NCBI GenBank assembly: GCA_022376465.1
Contig: JACDTU010000011.1
Span: 744,001 to 808,000 of the forward strand
Reading direction: 5' to 3'
Source of the DNA: Cubamyces lactineus
Lineage: Eukaryota > Basidiomycota > Agaricomycetes > Polyporales > Polyporaceae
Length of the DNA stretch: 64,000 nucleotides
Shown: positions 45,101-59,779 of the stretch, in pieces
Numbering within the stretch: position 1 is the stretch's first letter
Layout: every line of letters begins with the position of its first letter
Made by a program: the position numbers and the translations under genes
Notes under the pieces: model-generated
Seen by the model: only the letters and a program-made list of their open reading frames with translations
What the model was told of the DNA's origin: nothing
Databases searched by the model: none

Positions 45101-48100
45101 GCCTGCATGAACCCTGCGACCGATGTGGGCAAGAAGGACCTGCCGCCCAACATCCGTTCCCGCTTCACGGAGATTGACGTCCCTCCCCCGGATGCCGACA
45201 GGGAGACTCTGCTCACGATCGTCGCGCAATACATCGGTGCCTGCGCGGTCGGTGACAAGGGTGCGATCATGGATATCGCGGAATTCTACAGCGCGGTGAA
45301 ACGGCTCGCAGACGAGCGTCAGATCGCGGACGGGTCAAATCATCGGCCGCACTTCAGCATGCGTACACTCGCGCGTGCACTGACGTTCGCTGCGGACATG
45401 GCGCCCATGTACTCTCTGCGTAGGGCGCTATGGGAAGGCTGCCTCATGGCCTTCACGATGGTCCTCGACGGTCCCAGCGCCGCAGCGGTGACGGCCCTCG
45501 CGCAGAAAAACATTCTTGCCGGTGTGCGGAACCCTCGGTCACTTTTGACGAGGGAGCCTCTCCCTCCCAGCGATCCGTCCGCGTACGTCAAGTTTGGGCC
45601 TTTCTACCTCGAGCGAGGACCGTTGCCCGAGGACCCCGCGGAAGACTACATCATGACCCCGTCTGTCGAGACCAAGCTTGTGGACCTGGCACGCATCATA
45701 TCTGCAAAACGCTTCCCCGTGCTCATTGAAGGTCCCACCTCTAGCGGCAAGACGAGCTCCATCGAATATCTCGCGAAGCGCACTGGACACAGGTTCGTGC
45801 GGATCAACAACCACGAGCACACCGATATCCAGGAGTATATCGGGACGTACGTTTCAGACCCGGTCACTGGGAAGCTCGTTTTCAAAGAAGGGCTTCTTGT
45901 GCGTGCTTTGCGCCAGGGAGACTGGATTGTGCTGGACGAGCTGAACCTCGCGCCGACGGATGTGCTCGAAGCGCTTAACCGTCTGCTCGACGACAACCGC
46001 GAGCTCGTCATCCCGGAGACCCAAGAGGTTGTGCGGCCCCATCCCCACTTCATGCTATTCGCTACGCAGAACCCTCCCGGCCTGTATGCTGGAAGGAAGG
46101 TCCTCTCTCGAGCGTTCAGGAACCGATTCCTCGAGGTTCACTTCGAGGATGTGCCCCAGGCGGAGTTGGAGACCATTCTCTGCCAGCGCTGCCGCATAGC
46201 CCCTTCGTACGGACAGCGTATCGTCGCTGTTTTCCGGGAGCTGCAAAAGCGTCGCCAGTCGAGCCGCGTATTCGAGAGCAAGCATGGCTTCGCCACACTC
46301 CGTGACCTATTCAGATGGGCGGGGCGTGATGCGATCAGCTATGAGGAGCTCGCAGCGAACGGATACATGTTGCTCGCGGAACGTGCACGTCGCGACGACG
46401 ACAGAGTCGTGGTCAAGGAGGTCATCGAGTCTGTCATGAAGGTCCGCATCGACGAGTCGTCTCTGTACGATCTGCGCAATCCGAAGTTCGACCCCCCCTC
46501 GTTCTTAGGTTGTCTCCTCCCTTCGTCGAACCAGGTCGTGTGGACGTCGGCGATGCAGCGTCTTTTCGTCTTGACAGCTCGAGCGCTCCGATTCAATGAA
46601 CCCGTCCTCCTCGTCGGCGAGACCGGATGCGGAAAGACGTCGGTATGTCAACTGTACGCAGAGGTCCTCGGCCGCGTGCTTCGTACCGTCAACTGCCATC
46701 AGAACACCGAGACTGCCGATCTCATTGGTGGCTTGCGGCCAATCCGTAACAAGGCGGTTCTCGAGGCCGAGACGGTTAGAGAAGCGGTATCTACGCTCTC
46801 GCAATTCGGACTCTCTGGCGTTTCGGAGGATGCTCAATCGCTGACAAACGCTATCGACGGCTTGCTGAAGAGTGGATCGGTTGCCGAAACTCAGACGGCA
46901 GCCCTCCAAGACTTACGGGCCCGCCTGCAACGGCTCTCTGCCATGTTCGAGTGGCGTGACGGCCCTCTAGTAGAGGCTATGCGAGGTGGAGATGTGTTCC
47001 TTCTTGACGAGATTTCGCTTGCGGACGATTCCGTCCTTGAACGCTTGAACAGCGTGCTCGAGTCTGGACGCACAATCGTGTTGGCGGAGCGAGGGGGAAA
47101 CGACGAAGAGATTCCAGCCATCAAGGCTTCCGACAACTTCAAGTTCGTCGCGACTATGAACCCTGGTGGCGACTATGGCAAGAAGGAGCTCTCGCCTGCT
47201 TTGCGCAACCGTTTCACGGAGATCTGGGTGCCACCTATAACGGATCGGCGCGACCTGGAGTGTATTGTCGATACGTTGTGGCAGCACGAGGTACTGAGAG
47301 GTTACACTAAACCTCTGTTGGACTTCGTGGAGTGGCTTTGTGCAACCGTCGGAGATCGTGCGTTTGCTAACCTTCGCGACCTCTTGGTGCGTGTCCCCGA
47401 TACGCACATGGTTCTCTTGCTCATCTCCATCATAGGCTTGGGTTTCCTTCTCAAACGCTGCCATCAGCCGCAGTGCGGATACCATGTCACCGAATGCGGT
47501 CTTCGTGAGTCTTGCACCTTGTTGATTGGGCACCGAGGGACTAACCTATTGTAGCATCACGCGGCCGAAATGACATTCCTAGACGGCCTTGGTTCTATGC
47601 CCCAGTTGTCCGCATATTCGAAGGAGGCGCTCGACAGATTCAAATCCGAGGCGTCAGGAAAGCTGCACGAGCTTGTTCCCTTGCCGTCAAGCTCGAGCGA
47701 CGGCCAAGCACTTGCGTATGATTCCGCTGGGGTCCGCTTTGGCAACTTCTCTATTCCCCGTGGCCCGAACGAGCCAATTTCGAGGAGCTTCAGTCTCGAG
47801 GCGCCGACCACCAGTGACAACGTCATGCGCGTTGTACGGGCATGTCAGCTCCCAAAACCGATCATGCTCGAGGGCAGCCCCGGCGTGGGCAAGACCAGCC
47901 TCGTCGCAGCATTAGCCAACATGTGTGGCTACCATTTGTGCCGCATCAACCTCTCGGACCAGACGGACCTCGTCGATCTGTTTGGTTCCGATCTCCCGGT
48001 CGAAGGCGGTGAGCCAGGTCAATTTGCGTGGAAGGACGCGGAGTTCTTGAGGGCGCTGCAAGAGGGGCACTGGGTCCTACTAGACGAGATGAATTTGGCT

Positions 48101-51100
48101 CCCCAGTCTGTACTCGAAGGGCTGAACGCCGTCCTCGACCATCGTGGCACGGTCTACATACCCGAACTGGGGCGGTCCTTCGTCCGTCATCCATCTTTCC
48201 GTATTTTCGCTGCACAGAACCCACTGCATCAAGGTGGCGGTCGGAAGGGTCTTCCCAAGTCGTTCCTGAATCGGTTCACGAAGGTCTACGTGCAGGAGAT
48301 GTCTTCCGCCGATCTTCTCTTGATCTGCCGGAACCTCTTCCCCAACTACCCCGCAGAGATGCTGGAGAAGATGATTGCCTACATGACAGTCCTGAACGAA
48401 GAGACCATGGTCAAACGCACGTTCGCTCGGGAGGGTGCACCCTGGGAATTCAACTTGCGAGATGTCATTCGATGGGCCACTCTGCTATGCGATTCTGATC
48501 CTCCGGCACATCCATCGCTCTATCTTTCATCCGTCATTCTGCAACGTTTCAGAACTTCCGCAGACCGACTTCACGCCCACAAGCTCTTCTCGGATATCTT
48601 CGGCCACCACGACATTGATCGACCTCTGCCCGTCGTGACGCCATCGCACCTGCAAGTTGGTCACTACCGATCACGACGGGCTGGCCGTCTCTCCGCACGT
48701 CGTAGTGGGAGAATCCTGCAGGGGTCGCTCTCCGCGCTTGAGGCCTTGGGTACTTGCGTGACTCACGGTTGGCTTGCGATCCTGACCGGACCGAAGAACA
48801 GTGGTAAGACCACGTTGGTGAGGACGATGGCGAACATGCTAGGTAAGACCCTGCATGAGGTACCCATTAACAATGCGACAGACGCCACGGATATATTGGG
48901 GAGTTTTGAGGAGACCGATGCGGGCTACCATGTCTCTGAAACTTCCCGGCGTGTTCTCGATTTCTTGGAAGAGGTCTCCTGTCTCGGCTCTGGCTCTCAG
49001 TTACATGCGGCCTCTGACTACTCTCTGGTGCTACGAAGTCTTCCTGGCAACATCGATAGCCTTGCTCAGTTGTTGGACAACCTGTCCGGCCTCTCAGAAC
49101 CCTACCGGAGTCGTTGCGCGGCCCTGCGAAGTGAGGTACAACTACTCTCGGAGCGCACTCATCAAACTGGGGGACTCAAGTGGGTTGACGGACCCCTTGT
49201 ACGGGCTCTCAGGGAGGGCCACTGGCTTCTGCTTGACGGCGCGAACCTCTGCAATGCGTCCGTCCTAGACCGCCTCAACTCCCTCTGCGAAATGGGTGGG
49301 ACCTTAACGCTGAACGAACGTGGTTCGGTCAACGGCTCAGTCCAAGTCCTACACCCCCACCCTGACTTCCGTCTCTTTATGTGCGCGGACAGTCAGTACG
49401 GAGAACTGTCAAGAGCAATGCGTAACCGCGGTATCGAGATATCACTCACCAGCGACTCGGAGACTGAAGATGCTCGCCGAATCCTAGACTATGTCCGGTG
49501 CACTCCTAGACTTTGCCATGCTATCTCGGATTATAGGTCGCCAATCACACGATTCTCCTGGATACGTCGGGGTCTTCTCAGCGCCTCTGGGGCCACTTGC
49601 ACCGTCTCTCGGCCTTGCGATCGACTGCTACTTGAGGATTGTTCGAATGCGCATGCGTCTGATCTGGGGCGCGCATTGTCGTTTTTGCCTCAGGCCGTGT
49701 CCCCTCGTCGCGCGGCCTTGTATTTCACAGCGGCGAATGTGATCCCGGACGCTCTCCACCACTTGTCCCGATTGCTCCCCTATCTTGACGATACCCCCTC
49801 TTCGTCATTCGTATCTATCCTTCGAACCTTCCTGGGCACGATAGAATGTAGTGACGTGTATCGTTATATCATTCAACTTCGGAGCAATCACAGTCACTCG
49901 TCCCAAACCCCGTGTGATGTACTGCTCGCGCAGGTGAGTCGCGTACATCTAAGGTGAGTGCTTGACAATGCTCATGTTCTGTCGTAAGCCGTTGTATCTC
50001 GATGCTGTCAACGCACAAGTCAAGACGTTATGTGATCACGTGGACGAGGTTGCAGCAACGCTAACCCTCCGTTACCTCCGTTTGTTTACTGCCACAACCA
50101 CCGACTACGAAATCATCGCGAGCGTCCAGCCAGTACATGCAATCAGACAAGCCAAGAGGCAAGATACGTCTCGTCCCGAGTACCGCGCAGCCATCAGCGC
50201 ACGCACTCTTGTGGACACTATCAGAGAGGCAGCGAGGTCCTTCCTCAGTCATACAACTTTCGTTTCGGGTCACATGGTAAGCTATCTCAAAACCTGCGGC
50301 AAGATCGGATGCAAGCTGACACACATGACTCGTCAGGACGTTGAGGCTTTCCTGAAGATTGTGATGTTCGGTCGTTACCTCCGTAACGCGTCGGCTTCTG
50401 GAGAGGCGTTCAACTTCTCACTGGCCTTCGCTACGGTTAAATGGATCGAAGAAGTCCTCGGCGCTTACGAGAATACCTCCTTCGATTTTTCGGGTATCGC
50501 ACAGGGGCTGTCCAACCTGAAGGAGGTCGTTTCCCTTTCGACGGGTATGGCGCTGTTCGACTTATGGAGGGCAACCCGGCTCGATCAGCCTCTGTCTCTG
50601 CACGACAGCAAAGTGGCAGAGCTTGAGAAAGCCGATCGGCGTTTTGGTGTTGTGGTCGAGGATAAGAGTAAGTGGGCAAGCCAACCATCATGTCTCAAAT
50701 GCTAATGCGTAGCAGAGCTTCGCGCGCAAATTCTGGAGTTGATGGCGCTGTGGACCCTCTCGAATGTTACTCAGCACGATCACAGAGCTATGCTCACTGA
50801 CTTGGTGAAGCAAGTGGAGAAGGTATGCGTTCTGGATATGATGGACGCGCAACCGACTGAGCTTTGTCCTATAGCGACTGACAGAGGCGTACATGAGCGA
50901 GACGCCGGTCTCACCCAAAGTGGACTTGATGCACGTCTGTATCCAACTCCGAGCGCTACACGCTCTCTCTACTGATGCGCCCTCTTCTACCACTGTAAGG
51001 ATATCTGCGTAGTATCCTCTTCCTAGATGCTGACGCGAAACAGGTCATCCACGATTTCCTTGACCTCATTCTTTCAGATGCTAAAGTGTCCCTAGCCGGA

Positions 51101-54100
51101 CTCATTCGGTACAAGCACGTCTCATGGGCTTGTGATGCGGGGGAAGGTATGTGCAATTGACTTCTTTGAATAGACAGCGGCTGATAACTCGACAGTGGTT
51201 ACGCCTGTGTACATGCAACTTATGAGAGACTGGCTCTCCCAGCTCTGGCTCGCAAAACCGACTGCTGAGGTTTGTCCATACAATGAATGACACATTGTCC
51301 TTCTAACGGCTTCAATCCCACAGCTCAATGGGCCGTCCGCACTTTGCCATCCTGTTGAACTCCTCGATATCGTTACTGCATGGTATGTGAAACTTGTCTG
51401 AATGAGCTTGCTACGGCTCATGCCATTTGCAGCGATGAGTCAGTAAGAGCAATGAACGAATTGAGGGAATACGACCACTCGTTGAGACGTCGTCTGACCA
51501 TGCTCTCTGGACGTCTGAATGACGCTACTTCGCGGTGGTCCCAGATGCTCGCTCTACTGCTTCGCATGGCACTCTTGGTAAGTGACGGCAGCGGATGGGA
51601 GCACATTATGCTTATTGCGTCTTGAATATTTAGATTGTTTTGTCGGCTGGACACAGTGGCGATTCTCCTGAGGACCCTTGGTATCAAGTGTCCCAGGCTG
51701 CGATTGTTCTGTCCGTTCCAAACGTGCTTGCAATCTTGGACAAATCCCAGGACGAACGCATCTCGGTGTCCTACGAGGAGGATCTGCGACCTTCGCTGGT
51801 GGCGCTTTCTGCCGAAGAAAATCAGGGCTCTTACCTCGCTTTGGGGCGCGCTTGGCTTTGCCTCTCTCGATTCCTTCTAAAGCTTTATGTTCCGGACATC
51901 CCCATAGACCCGGCTGCGGTCTATCAGTGTTCACAGGAATTCTGGACGGAGCAGAAAGAGCTGCTTCAGGACGAGCTCCGTCTTCACCGCGAACTCGAGG
52001 AGAGAACGGTCGGCAGGCGTGACAATTTCGCCATCCGTTACCTGTATACCGAGCTGGAGGCAGTCGGCGAGCGCGCCGCCAAGGATGCGAAGACGATACC
52101 CCATCGCGCAGACATGATGAAATTACACGCGTATTGGACCGAGGTGGCTCAATTCCTAGGCCACACAATGTCAGCTGCAAGTGTCAACGCTATCACCGCG
52201 TCCCTTCAAGCCCAGGATCAGTCTTCCCCGATGCGCGAGCAAATGGTACAGGAATCCGCCGCTGCATTCTCCCAGCGCCTCGACACCGTCTACCCCGAGT
52301 TTGCGGACATCAGCGGGCCGCTCCAGGTGGCCGTCTTGCAACAGAGACTAGGACTGCGCCTCATTGCGGATGCGAGCATCAATCACTCGTCGAACGATTT
52401 AGAGGAGAGCCGCGTCGTGCACGCGTTGGTTGCCTTCCCTTCCGTTCGAAGCTCATCCTTGCTTCAGGCTGTTGGTCAATCTAAAGCGACCTCGTTCTCT
52501 CTGATCTTGACGAAGCTTGCAGCGGCTGCCAAGGATGTTGCTTTGGGAGTCGAGCTCCGATCGTGCTTGGATACGGTGGAGGAGATCTACGAGCAGTCTC
52601 TGGGATTGTGGCTAATCGACAAGGCCAGGGCTGAAGAAGCGGAGCGTGAAGCGCAATCGCTGTACCGGCACAAGACGGATGATCATGCACCAGCAACCGA
52701 GGCAGAGCTCGAGGAGCAGGAGTTCCTTGCCCTATTCCCCGAGTACGAAGACCTCCTTGACACTGAGTCGACACCTTCACCCAACAAGCCTCAACGGAAG
52801 CCGTCGTCCCTTGTGGGTCCCGACGACGTCAAGAAACTCGCGGCGCTCCACCTGTGCCTCTTTGACGCTGACCGAATCGCGCCGGCCCTTCTCGACACGT
52901 TCATAGGCTACAAAGAGCTCCGGGATGCTATCGTGCGTGACGTTCTGGCTGTCCATGCGCCTTGCCTGCCGGACACGCTCGATATTCTGAGCCGGCCCCA
53001 TCAAGCCTCAGCGTTGCTCAATCGCTTGGCAAGACTACACGGCGCGTCAGCCCCAGTGTCGAGGCCCTACAACTTCTACGTCGACATCAACGTCCCGGAG
53101 GTACAGAAGGCACTTGAGGTCCTGCGAAGGATGGCCAATCGACTTGTTGTGCTCATCAAGGAGTGGCCGGAGCAAATGGTCCTCCAGCACATCAAGGCTC
53201 GTTGCGACGCGATCATGAACCTCGACGTCTTCAGCCCTGTAGCGAAGGTTCTGTCTGCTATCGAACAACTCCTTCTGCACATGGAAGACTGGGAGATGTA
53301 CGCCAACAGGGAGAACACCCTGAAGGCCTATCAGCACGACCTAGCTACCTTAGTCGTCTCGTGGCGCCGATTGGAGCTGAGCTCGTGGCAGGGTCTTCTC
53401 CGCACTCAAGCACAAGAGTTCGCCGATGGTGCCTCAGAGTACTGGTTCCGGCTCTATGAGGCGACTGTGAGAGGTGTTGCCTCCGCGGTGCAAGAGGAGG
53501 AATTCGGTGAGGAAGGCGCTCTGGCGAAATACATCGAGGGGCTCGTCCCACTCCTTGACTCCTTCATGTCCTCGACGGCTCTGGGTCAGTACGCGCAACG
53601 ACTCCGATATCTTCAAGCCTTCGAAAACTATTGCGAGCACCTCAGCACCTTACAGAACGGGTATCGTGCAGAGGCATTCAGACGCGTCCATCGCGTCCTG
53701 CGCTTCACGCGGTTGTATTACGTTCAGTTCGCTTCCCGGGTCAGTTCTTCGCTTGCTACACAGCAAGAGGCTTTGGAAAAGGACATCCGCGGCTTCATCA
53801 AGCTCGCCAGCTGGAAGGACATCAACGTCCATGCCCTGAAGCAAAGCGCTCAGCGGACTCATCGACAACTCTATAAGTGCGTCAGGAAGTTCAGAGAGAT
53901 CCTTCGGCAACCGATCACCACCCTCCTCGTCCCGGCCGCTGCAGGCGCAGAGGAATCCAGAGCTTCACCAGATACAGCTCTCCTACGTCTTGCCACGGAC
54001 AACTCGGGCCTACCCTCCTTCCCTGCGGAGTCGGGTCGCCCGAACCACTTGTCCAATCTTGATAGAACTTTCAAGAACTTCCAGTCTGTTGTTCAGGGGC

Positions 54101-57100
54101 GCATTGGCTCGCTCATCAACTCACTCGCACCTGCTGAGGTTGAAGACCTCTCTGTGGAGATCATCACAACGCTGCAAAGCCTTGCGTCTGCCACCGTCCC
54201 CAGCGATGTCAATGGCGTCCAGCGTGAAAAGGCGCAGAAGGCGATCCTCGTCCGCAAGCGGAAAGCCTGGAGTGATCTTCTGAAGGAGCTCAAGCGGATC
54301 GGTCTCGCCACCAACGTGAAGCCAGAGGTCTTGGAGCAGCAGAACAACCCACGTTGGCTGAGGGAGCAACCCGTCATCACCGGATCGGAGCCCTTGCCCG
54401 GTCCCTTCGACAAGAGCGAAACCTACCTCCTACGCCTCTCCAAACTACTTCCCGACATGCGAGCCACGCTGGCGAACCACAACCCCGACATTGGCACTCG
54501 CGAGCTGCAACGCGGAACAAGTCTTGTAGAGTCTGCTTTCTCTCTAGCAGTGGAGGCGCGGGCGAGGTGTGCATCACATGTTTTCTGCTTGAAATGTAGG
54601 ATGCTAACTACTTGCTTCAGCTTCGTTCACGCGGCGGGCCAGCACATCCAGCTTCAGAACGTCCTGAGGCGCCTTCATATGATATCAAAGTGCCCGCGTA
54701 TCGTTGCATCAGGTTCTGATATGCAGGCTCGCACCCTCAGGATCAAGGAGGACTTCGGAAGGCTGATCAATGCCCTCGAAGAGACCCTTTCTACATGGAG
54801 GCAGTATCTCGATGAAGTGCCGGCCACCGAGGCGCTTCCCTCTGCGGTGGTCGAGCTACAATCTGCCATTACTTCGTCCAAGGTTCTGTTTGAGCGAATG
54901 GCGAACGTCTCGTCCATGATTCAGTCGACATTGGTACCGGTCTTGCTCGAAGGTATGTCTGTCAGCTTGCCTGATATATTACCGCTCCTAATCCCTTTCG
55001 CGAAAGATGAGGCGCCAGTCATCGAGCAGGCTCTTGATCACGTCCGCACGGTCGCTCACCTCTTGCGTGGGTGGAGCGAAGGCCCCGGTGTGGTCGCTCT
55101 CTTTGCCAAGCCTGTTCTCGAGTGGATAGAAGAACAAGACGCCTTCTCACATGCACAATTCGAACACGTACAAAGGGTTGCGGCTGTTGACAACTCGGCA
55201 GACCTCATCGACCGTCTCTTGCTCTGCGCGCAGGGCATCCTCGCTGTCCCACCTCCGCCACCCAAGGACGAGTTGGATATGGATCAGACACACGATCGCT
55301 TCCTTCGGGACTACAACCGCTTGATTATGCAAGTCACACGCGCGCTCAAGCTCAACGAGGTCTCGTCACTCCTCACGTCTGTTGTCAACGACGCGATATG
55401 CACTCCCACAGACGAACTGAACACGCGACTGGCGCGCATTCTACCGTTCCTCGACACCTACCTCGAGCTCGCGCGAGTTCAGCTCACGAATCACTGCGCA
55501 TGGGCGAAGGCGCTCTTCAAACTCGACTACGTCGTGTGCAGCGTCATGCGCACGGTCGCACAAGATGGCTTCTGCAAGCCTCCCGATGCCGGAGAAGCCG
55601 AGGCTGGAGAAGGTGCGATGGAAGATGCAGGAGGCGTCGGAATAGGCGAGGGTACAGGGAAGGAGAACGTCAGTAAGGAGATCGAAGACGAGAGCCAGGT
55701 GGAAGGACTCCAGGGAGAGACGGGCGAAGATGAAGACGTCGAGCGCGCGGAGGAAGGGGACGCGTTGGAAATGAGTGAAGACATAGGAGGGAAGATGCAG
55801 GACGTCGAGGATGCAGAGGGAGAAGACGAAGACGAAGAAGACGATGGGGAGAGCGAGGAAGAGCCGGAGGAGCAGCTCGGCGATCTGGACGCTGCTGATC
55901 CGTCCGCTGTGGACGAGAAGCTGTGGGGAGACGAAACCGGCCCAGATGACTCGAAGCAAGATGGAGGGAAGTCGGCGGACGATCACTCGACGCGGCAGAA
56001 GGAGTCGGAGACGGTGGCCAAGGAGGACGAGGGGCGTAAGGAACCGAAGGAGAAGCAGAAGGAGCAGGCGCTAGAGGAGGGGGGAGAGGGGCAGGAAGGG
56101 GAGGAACAAGCGCCCGAGGAGGTCCCGCAAGAGGAAGAGGAAGGGGCTGGAGGGGAGCAAGATCAACAAGGAGGCGCGCCACTGGACGACTTCGTGCCAG
56201 AGGCGGACACCTTGGACCTTCCGGACGACCTCGACTTTGGCAAGGATGAGAACAAGGAGGCCGAATTGGACGAAGACATCGACATGGGCGACGAGGACGG
56301 CGACGAGGGCGAGGGACCTGAAGAGGAGAAGCCGGGAGAGGGTGTGGACGAGGGTGCTGACGATGAAGATGCTATGGACGTAGAAGCCAACCCGCAAGCA
56401 CTACCCGAAGATGCTGCGCAGCCGGAGAACATGACAGAGGACATTGTGGATGGTGCAACAGCACAACCCGATCTCCATGCAGGCTCAGGACAAGATAGCG
56501 GAGAAACAGGCGACCAAGCCATGGCCGACGCCAATCAAGGGGAAGGGGGCCAAGGACCGTCGTCTTCTGGGCATGCTGGCGGACCTCAAGAGCGACCGGA
56601 GGAGCGGGAGAGCAATGCACAGGATGTCACTACAGAGGAGCGCGCCCAGGATCAGTAAGTCGTAACAAAACCTTGGAAAACGTCGACGTATCATTGACAG
56701 TGTCTTTGGTAGCAGCGCCGACACGGCCATGAACGCTTCAGAGCAGGTCGACGACGGCAAAGACACCTCGGGTGCCGCACGATCTCGTCAAGGTGCCGCT
56801 CCTTCTCAAGCGAAAACCCAGCCATTGCAGAACAATCCGCTACGGAGTCTTGGCGACGCGCTCAAGGAGATCAGCCAGCGCATCGACGAGATCCTGGAGA
56901 GCGACGCTCCTCAGGAGCGTACAGAACAGAACATGGACACGTCTGGTGCACCTCAGCTGGAGTACCTCCGACCTGAGGAGGACAAGGGCGCGGACGAGAT
57001 GCAAGCCCTTGGACCGGCACAGCAGGACGACGTCGCCAAGCTGAACGACTTGAAGTTCCTGGACGAGGATCAGAAGCCTGTAGAGGACATGCCTCCCATG

Positions 57101-58276
57101 GAAGAAGACGCTCCTCAGACTACTCAGGAACCCTCCGCTCGCCCTCCCCAATCTACCCTGCATGCCGAATCGACTACTCAGCCGATGCGAAAGGATGTCA
57201 AGAGCGCGCTCACTCAGACCGAGGTTCGCTCTCAACAACCCGGACAGGTCACTACCAACCTCCCCTCGCCCCATCCATCCGACCACGTCCTTCCAGCTGA
57301 TCACGACGATCACGACGCGCAGCAGGAAGTCGAGCTCATGCTTCGCCAATGGCAGGCTGACGGGCAACCGCTCAGTCAGGCCGAAGACATGTGGCGCAGA
57401 TACGAGTCTCTCACGCACGACCTCTCCTACGCGCTCTGCGAGCAGCTCCGTCTTATCCTCGAGCCGACTATGGCGACGCGCCTCAAAGGCGACTACCGCA
57501 CCGGCAAGCGCCTGAACATGAAGAAGATTATCCCCTACATCGCGAGCGAGTTCACGAAAGACAAGATCTGGCTCCGCCGTACGCGCCCAAGCCAGCGCGA
57601 GTACCAGGTACTGATCGCGCTCGATGATTCACGGTCTATGGCGGAATCCCACTCGGTCCACCTCGCATTCCAAACGCTCGCCCTCGTCGCGAAGGCGCTC
57701 GGCAGGCTCGAGGTCGGCGACGTCGCCATTGCCAAGTTCGGCGAGGCTGTCGACGTCCTGCATTCGTTCGAAGGTGGTCCGTTCACGGATCAGGCGGGCA
57801 CGCGGGTCATGAGCGCGTTCCACTTTGACCAGAAAGCAACGCAGGTGCTCTCGCTCGTCGAAACGAGTTTGAAGCTTCTCGAACAAGCTCGGGAGCGCCG
57901 TGCGGTCAGCTCGTCGTCCGCCGCAGACCTCTGGCAGCTCGAGATCATCATTTCCGACGGAATCTGTCAGGACCACGAACGTCTGCGGACTGTCTTGCGT
58001 CGCGCGGAGGAACAGCGCGTCATGGTCGTCTTCATTGTGCTCGACTCACTGCACTCTAAGAGCGCTGGGAGCGGCACGGGCGCGAACGAGAACTCGATAT
58101 TGTCGATGAATCAAGTGGCGTACAAAATGGTCGACGGGCGGATGGACCTGCACGTAGAGCGGTATCTGGACACGTTCCCCTTCGAGTACTATGTCGTCCT
58201 ACGAAATGTGGAGGCGTTGCCGGACGTCCTTTCGGGGACGCTGAAACAGTTCTTTGAGCGGGTTGCAGAGTCGTAG
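42162..58276 (+). CDS. MDN1: midasin, dynein-related AAA ATPase of 60S ribosome assembly
   Basis: Rea1/Mdn1, the giant ATPase that strips assembly factors (Rsa4, Ytm1) from pre-60S particles in nucleus and nucleolus. Nineteen exons from ATG 42162 to 58276 sum to 15168 bp, or 5055 residues, normal for the family. Introns end exons at 42463, 43023, 44652, 44898, 47386, 47504, 49933, 50276, 50667, 50822, 50994, 51146, 51269, 51382, 51577, 54566, 54952 and 56654. Six AAA modules have Walker A motifs SAPSAGKS (~320, AAA1), GETGTGKTS (~685), GPTSSGKTS (~1120), GETGCGKTS (~1418), GSPGVGKTS (~1803) and GPKNSGKTT (~2109). Walker B is DELNLAP or DEMNLAP in AAA3/AAA5 and degenerate (LLLDGANL) in AAA6. 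A ~1900-residue helical linker, an Asp/Glu-rich stretch (~4170-4530) and a C-terminal MIDAS domain with DDSRS (~4839) follow. Start in gccATGg context. Confidence 0.97.
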
Positions 58277-59045
58277 TCTGTCGCTGGGAACCCTTGTATT
58301 CTGTAGAATCATACTGATGTTCCTCATATGTAACCATCCATACTCGTTGTAATGTAGTCTCTGTCTTTCTTGATGAGCGTCGAGCGGATAGCCCATACAC
58401 GCCGTTTGCAGTTGCCCTCATGATCGGCAGTCAGGTGGCTACACACACTACCTTACCGCGATTCAAGTTAGAGCTCTCCCCTCTTATGGCCGGTCATGTC
58501 TCCGTATTTTAAGGAAATCTCCGATAGGCAACATCGAGGTTTTTGTTGAGACTTCAGAACCTAAAGATTATTCTCCTCACCATGCATGGGCCGTTGTCTG
58601 CATACCTCTGACCTCTGCGGAGTTTGCAGTTGAACAACCTTGGGTGGGAGATTAACCTCCACAGGTCATTATGACACTACGCGGCCTATCTAGCATGCAT
58701 CCTCTCTTGCGATCCGGTCCGTTCGACTCTGTGTTCAAGTGACTGCTAACAGAAACCCTCTTCGCCGCTCCCTTTGTCCCGGCGCTTTACTCTCAAACTT
58801 GACTATCATCCCAAGGTTCGCAAGTTTGCAATGCTTGCTATCGAGCGTGTTTCTCCAGCGATATTGCAAGAGATTTGCCATGCCGCCGTCGTATTGGACA
58901 GTGTCGAACCATTGCCATACCGGTATCAGACATCTGTAGGCAAAAGCACTGTGGCGGCGAAAGCTCGAGCTCGATGCGACTGGAGATGTTATTGGTACCC
59001 CGTTCTCCTCTGCCTCTGCCTGCCGAAAACATCCTGCGTCGATAG
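58277..59045. other. intergenic, with a possible F-box/LRR fragment
   Basis: Follows the MDN1 stop. From about 58740 the plus strand reads LRR-like pieces (FTLKLDYHPKVRKFAMLAIE, RVSPAILQEICHAA) that probably belong to the decayed F-box/LRR copy continuing at 59046, but frames do not join cleanly. Confidence 0.4.
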
Positions 59046-59726
59046 ATGTTGAGCCCTGCGGATCAGTGCTGCGGGACTGTCGGCACTTCGGAGCTCGCCG
59101 CCCCTTGCAAGGGCGCCGCCGCATGGCACATGCGACCCCGCGCAACGCTGCTTGCGCTGGTCTACTTCGCTCGACACTGCCTGAAGATGATAACCCTCCG
59201 GCTCGAGCTCGACGCGAACCCCACACACATCCGTCCATCTCAACTCCTCAAGTCTACCGTGTCCCATGGACCTGACCTGCGGGGCACGCTCTTCCTAGGG
59301 CATTCGCCCATCGAGGAACCGTATGCGGTGGCAGCGTTCCTGTCGGGTATCTTCTCGCGGTTGGGGTTCATTGACACTAGCTGGCCTAACCAGCGGCACG
59401 CTTACTATCCGGGACATGAGGAGGTGGAAGATGATGCCGATGAAGCGGTGGGGCCGGACTGTGAGTGGTGGCAGAACTCGCATCTGTATCGCAAGCGCTG
59501 GAAGGTTGTGCAAAGGCAGTTTGACCTGTTCGCAAGGGTGCGTATGGAAGAGAGGCGGCGGAGGGAGCAGTGTGCAGAATGCCCGTATAATATGGTTCTA
59601 CCAGTGCCGCGCTTGACTCCTCTTTGGTTGGTGTTTAATGATCTGTTTCTCCGACGTGCATTCGCGTTATCCGTACTGGGAAGGGACTCCGTGCTGCTGC
59701 TGTCCTCCGAACCTGATCGAGAATGA
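59046..59726 (+). pseudogene. F-box/LRR-like gene, C-terminal remnant
   Basis: A 226-codon frame that matches only the C-terminal portion of a common Agaricomycete F-box/LRR protein type. LALVYFARHCLKMITLRLEL is a terminal LRR. GHSPIEEPYAVAAFLSGIFS, RLGFIDTSW and the final KRWKVVQRQFDLFARVRMEE match the usual end of such proteins as I recall them. No intact F-box or N-terminal LRRs precede it in a joinable frame; only scattered LRR-like pieces lie upstream to about 58740. I infer a 5'-truncated or frameshifted copy. It might still be a short expressed protein from ATG 59046. Confidence 0.5.
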
Positions 59727-59779
59727 GTGTTATACAGCAGATGGTGACTTTGAACGCCTCCTTTCACGAGGTGTAATCC

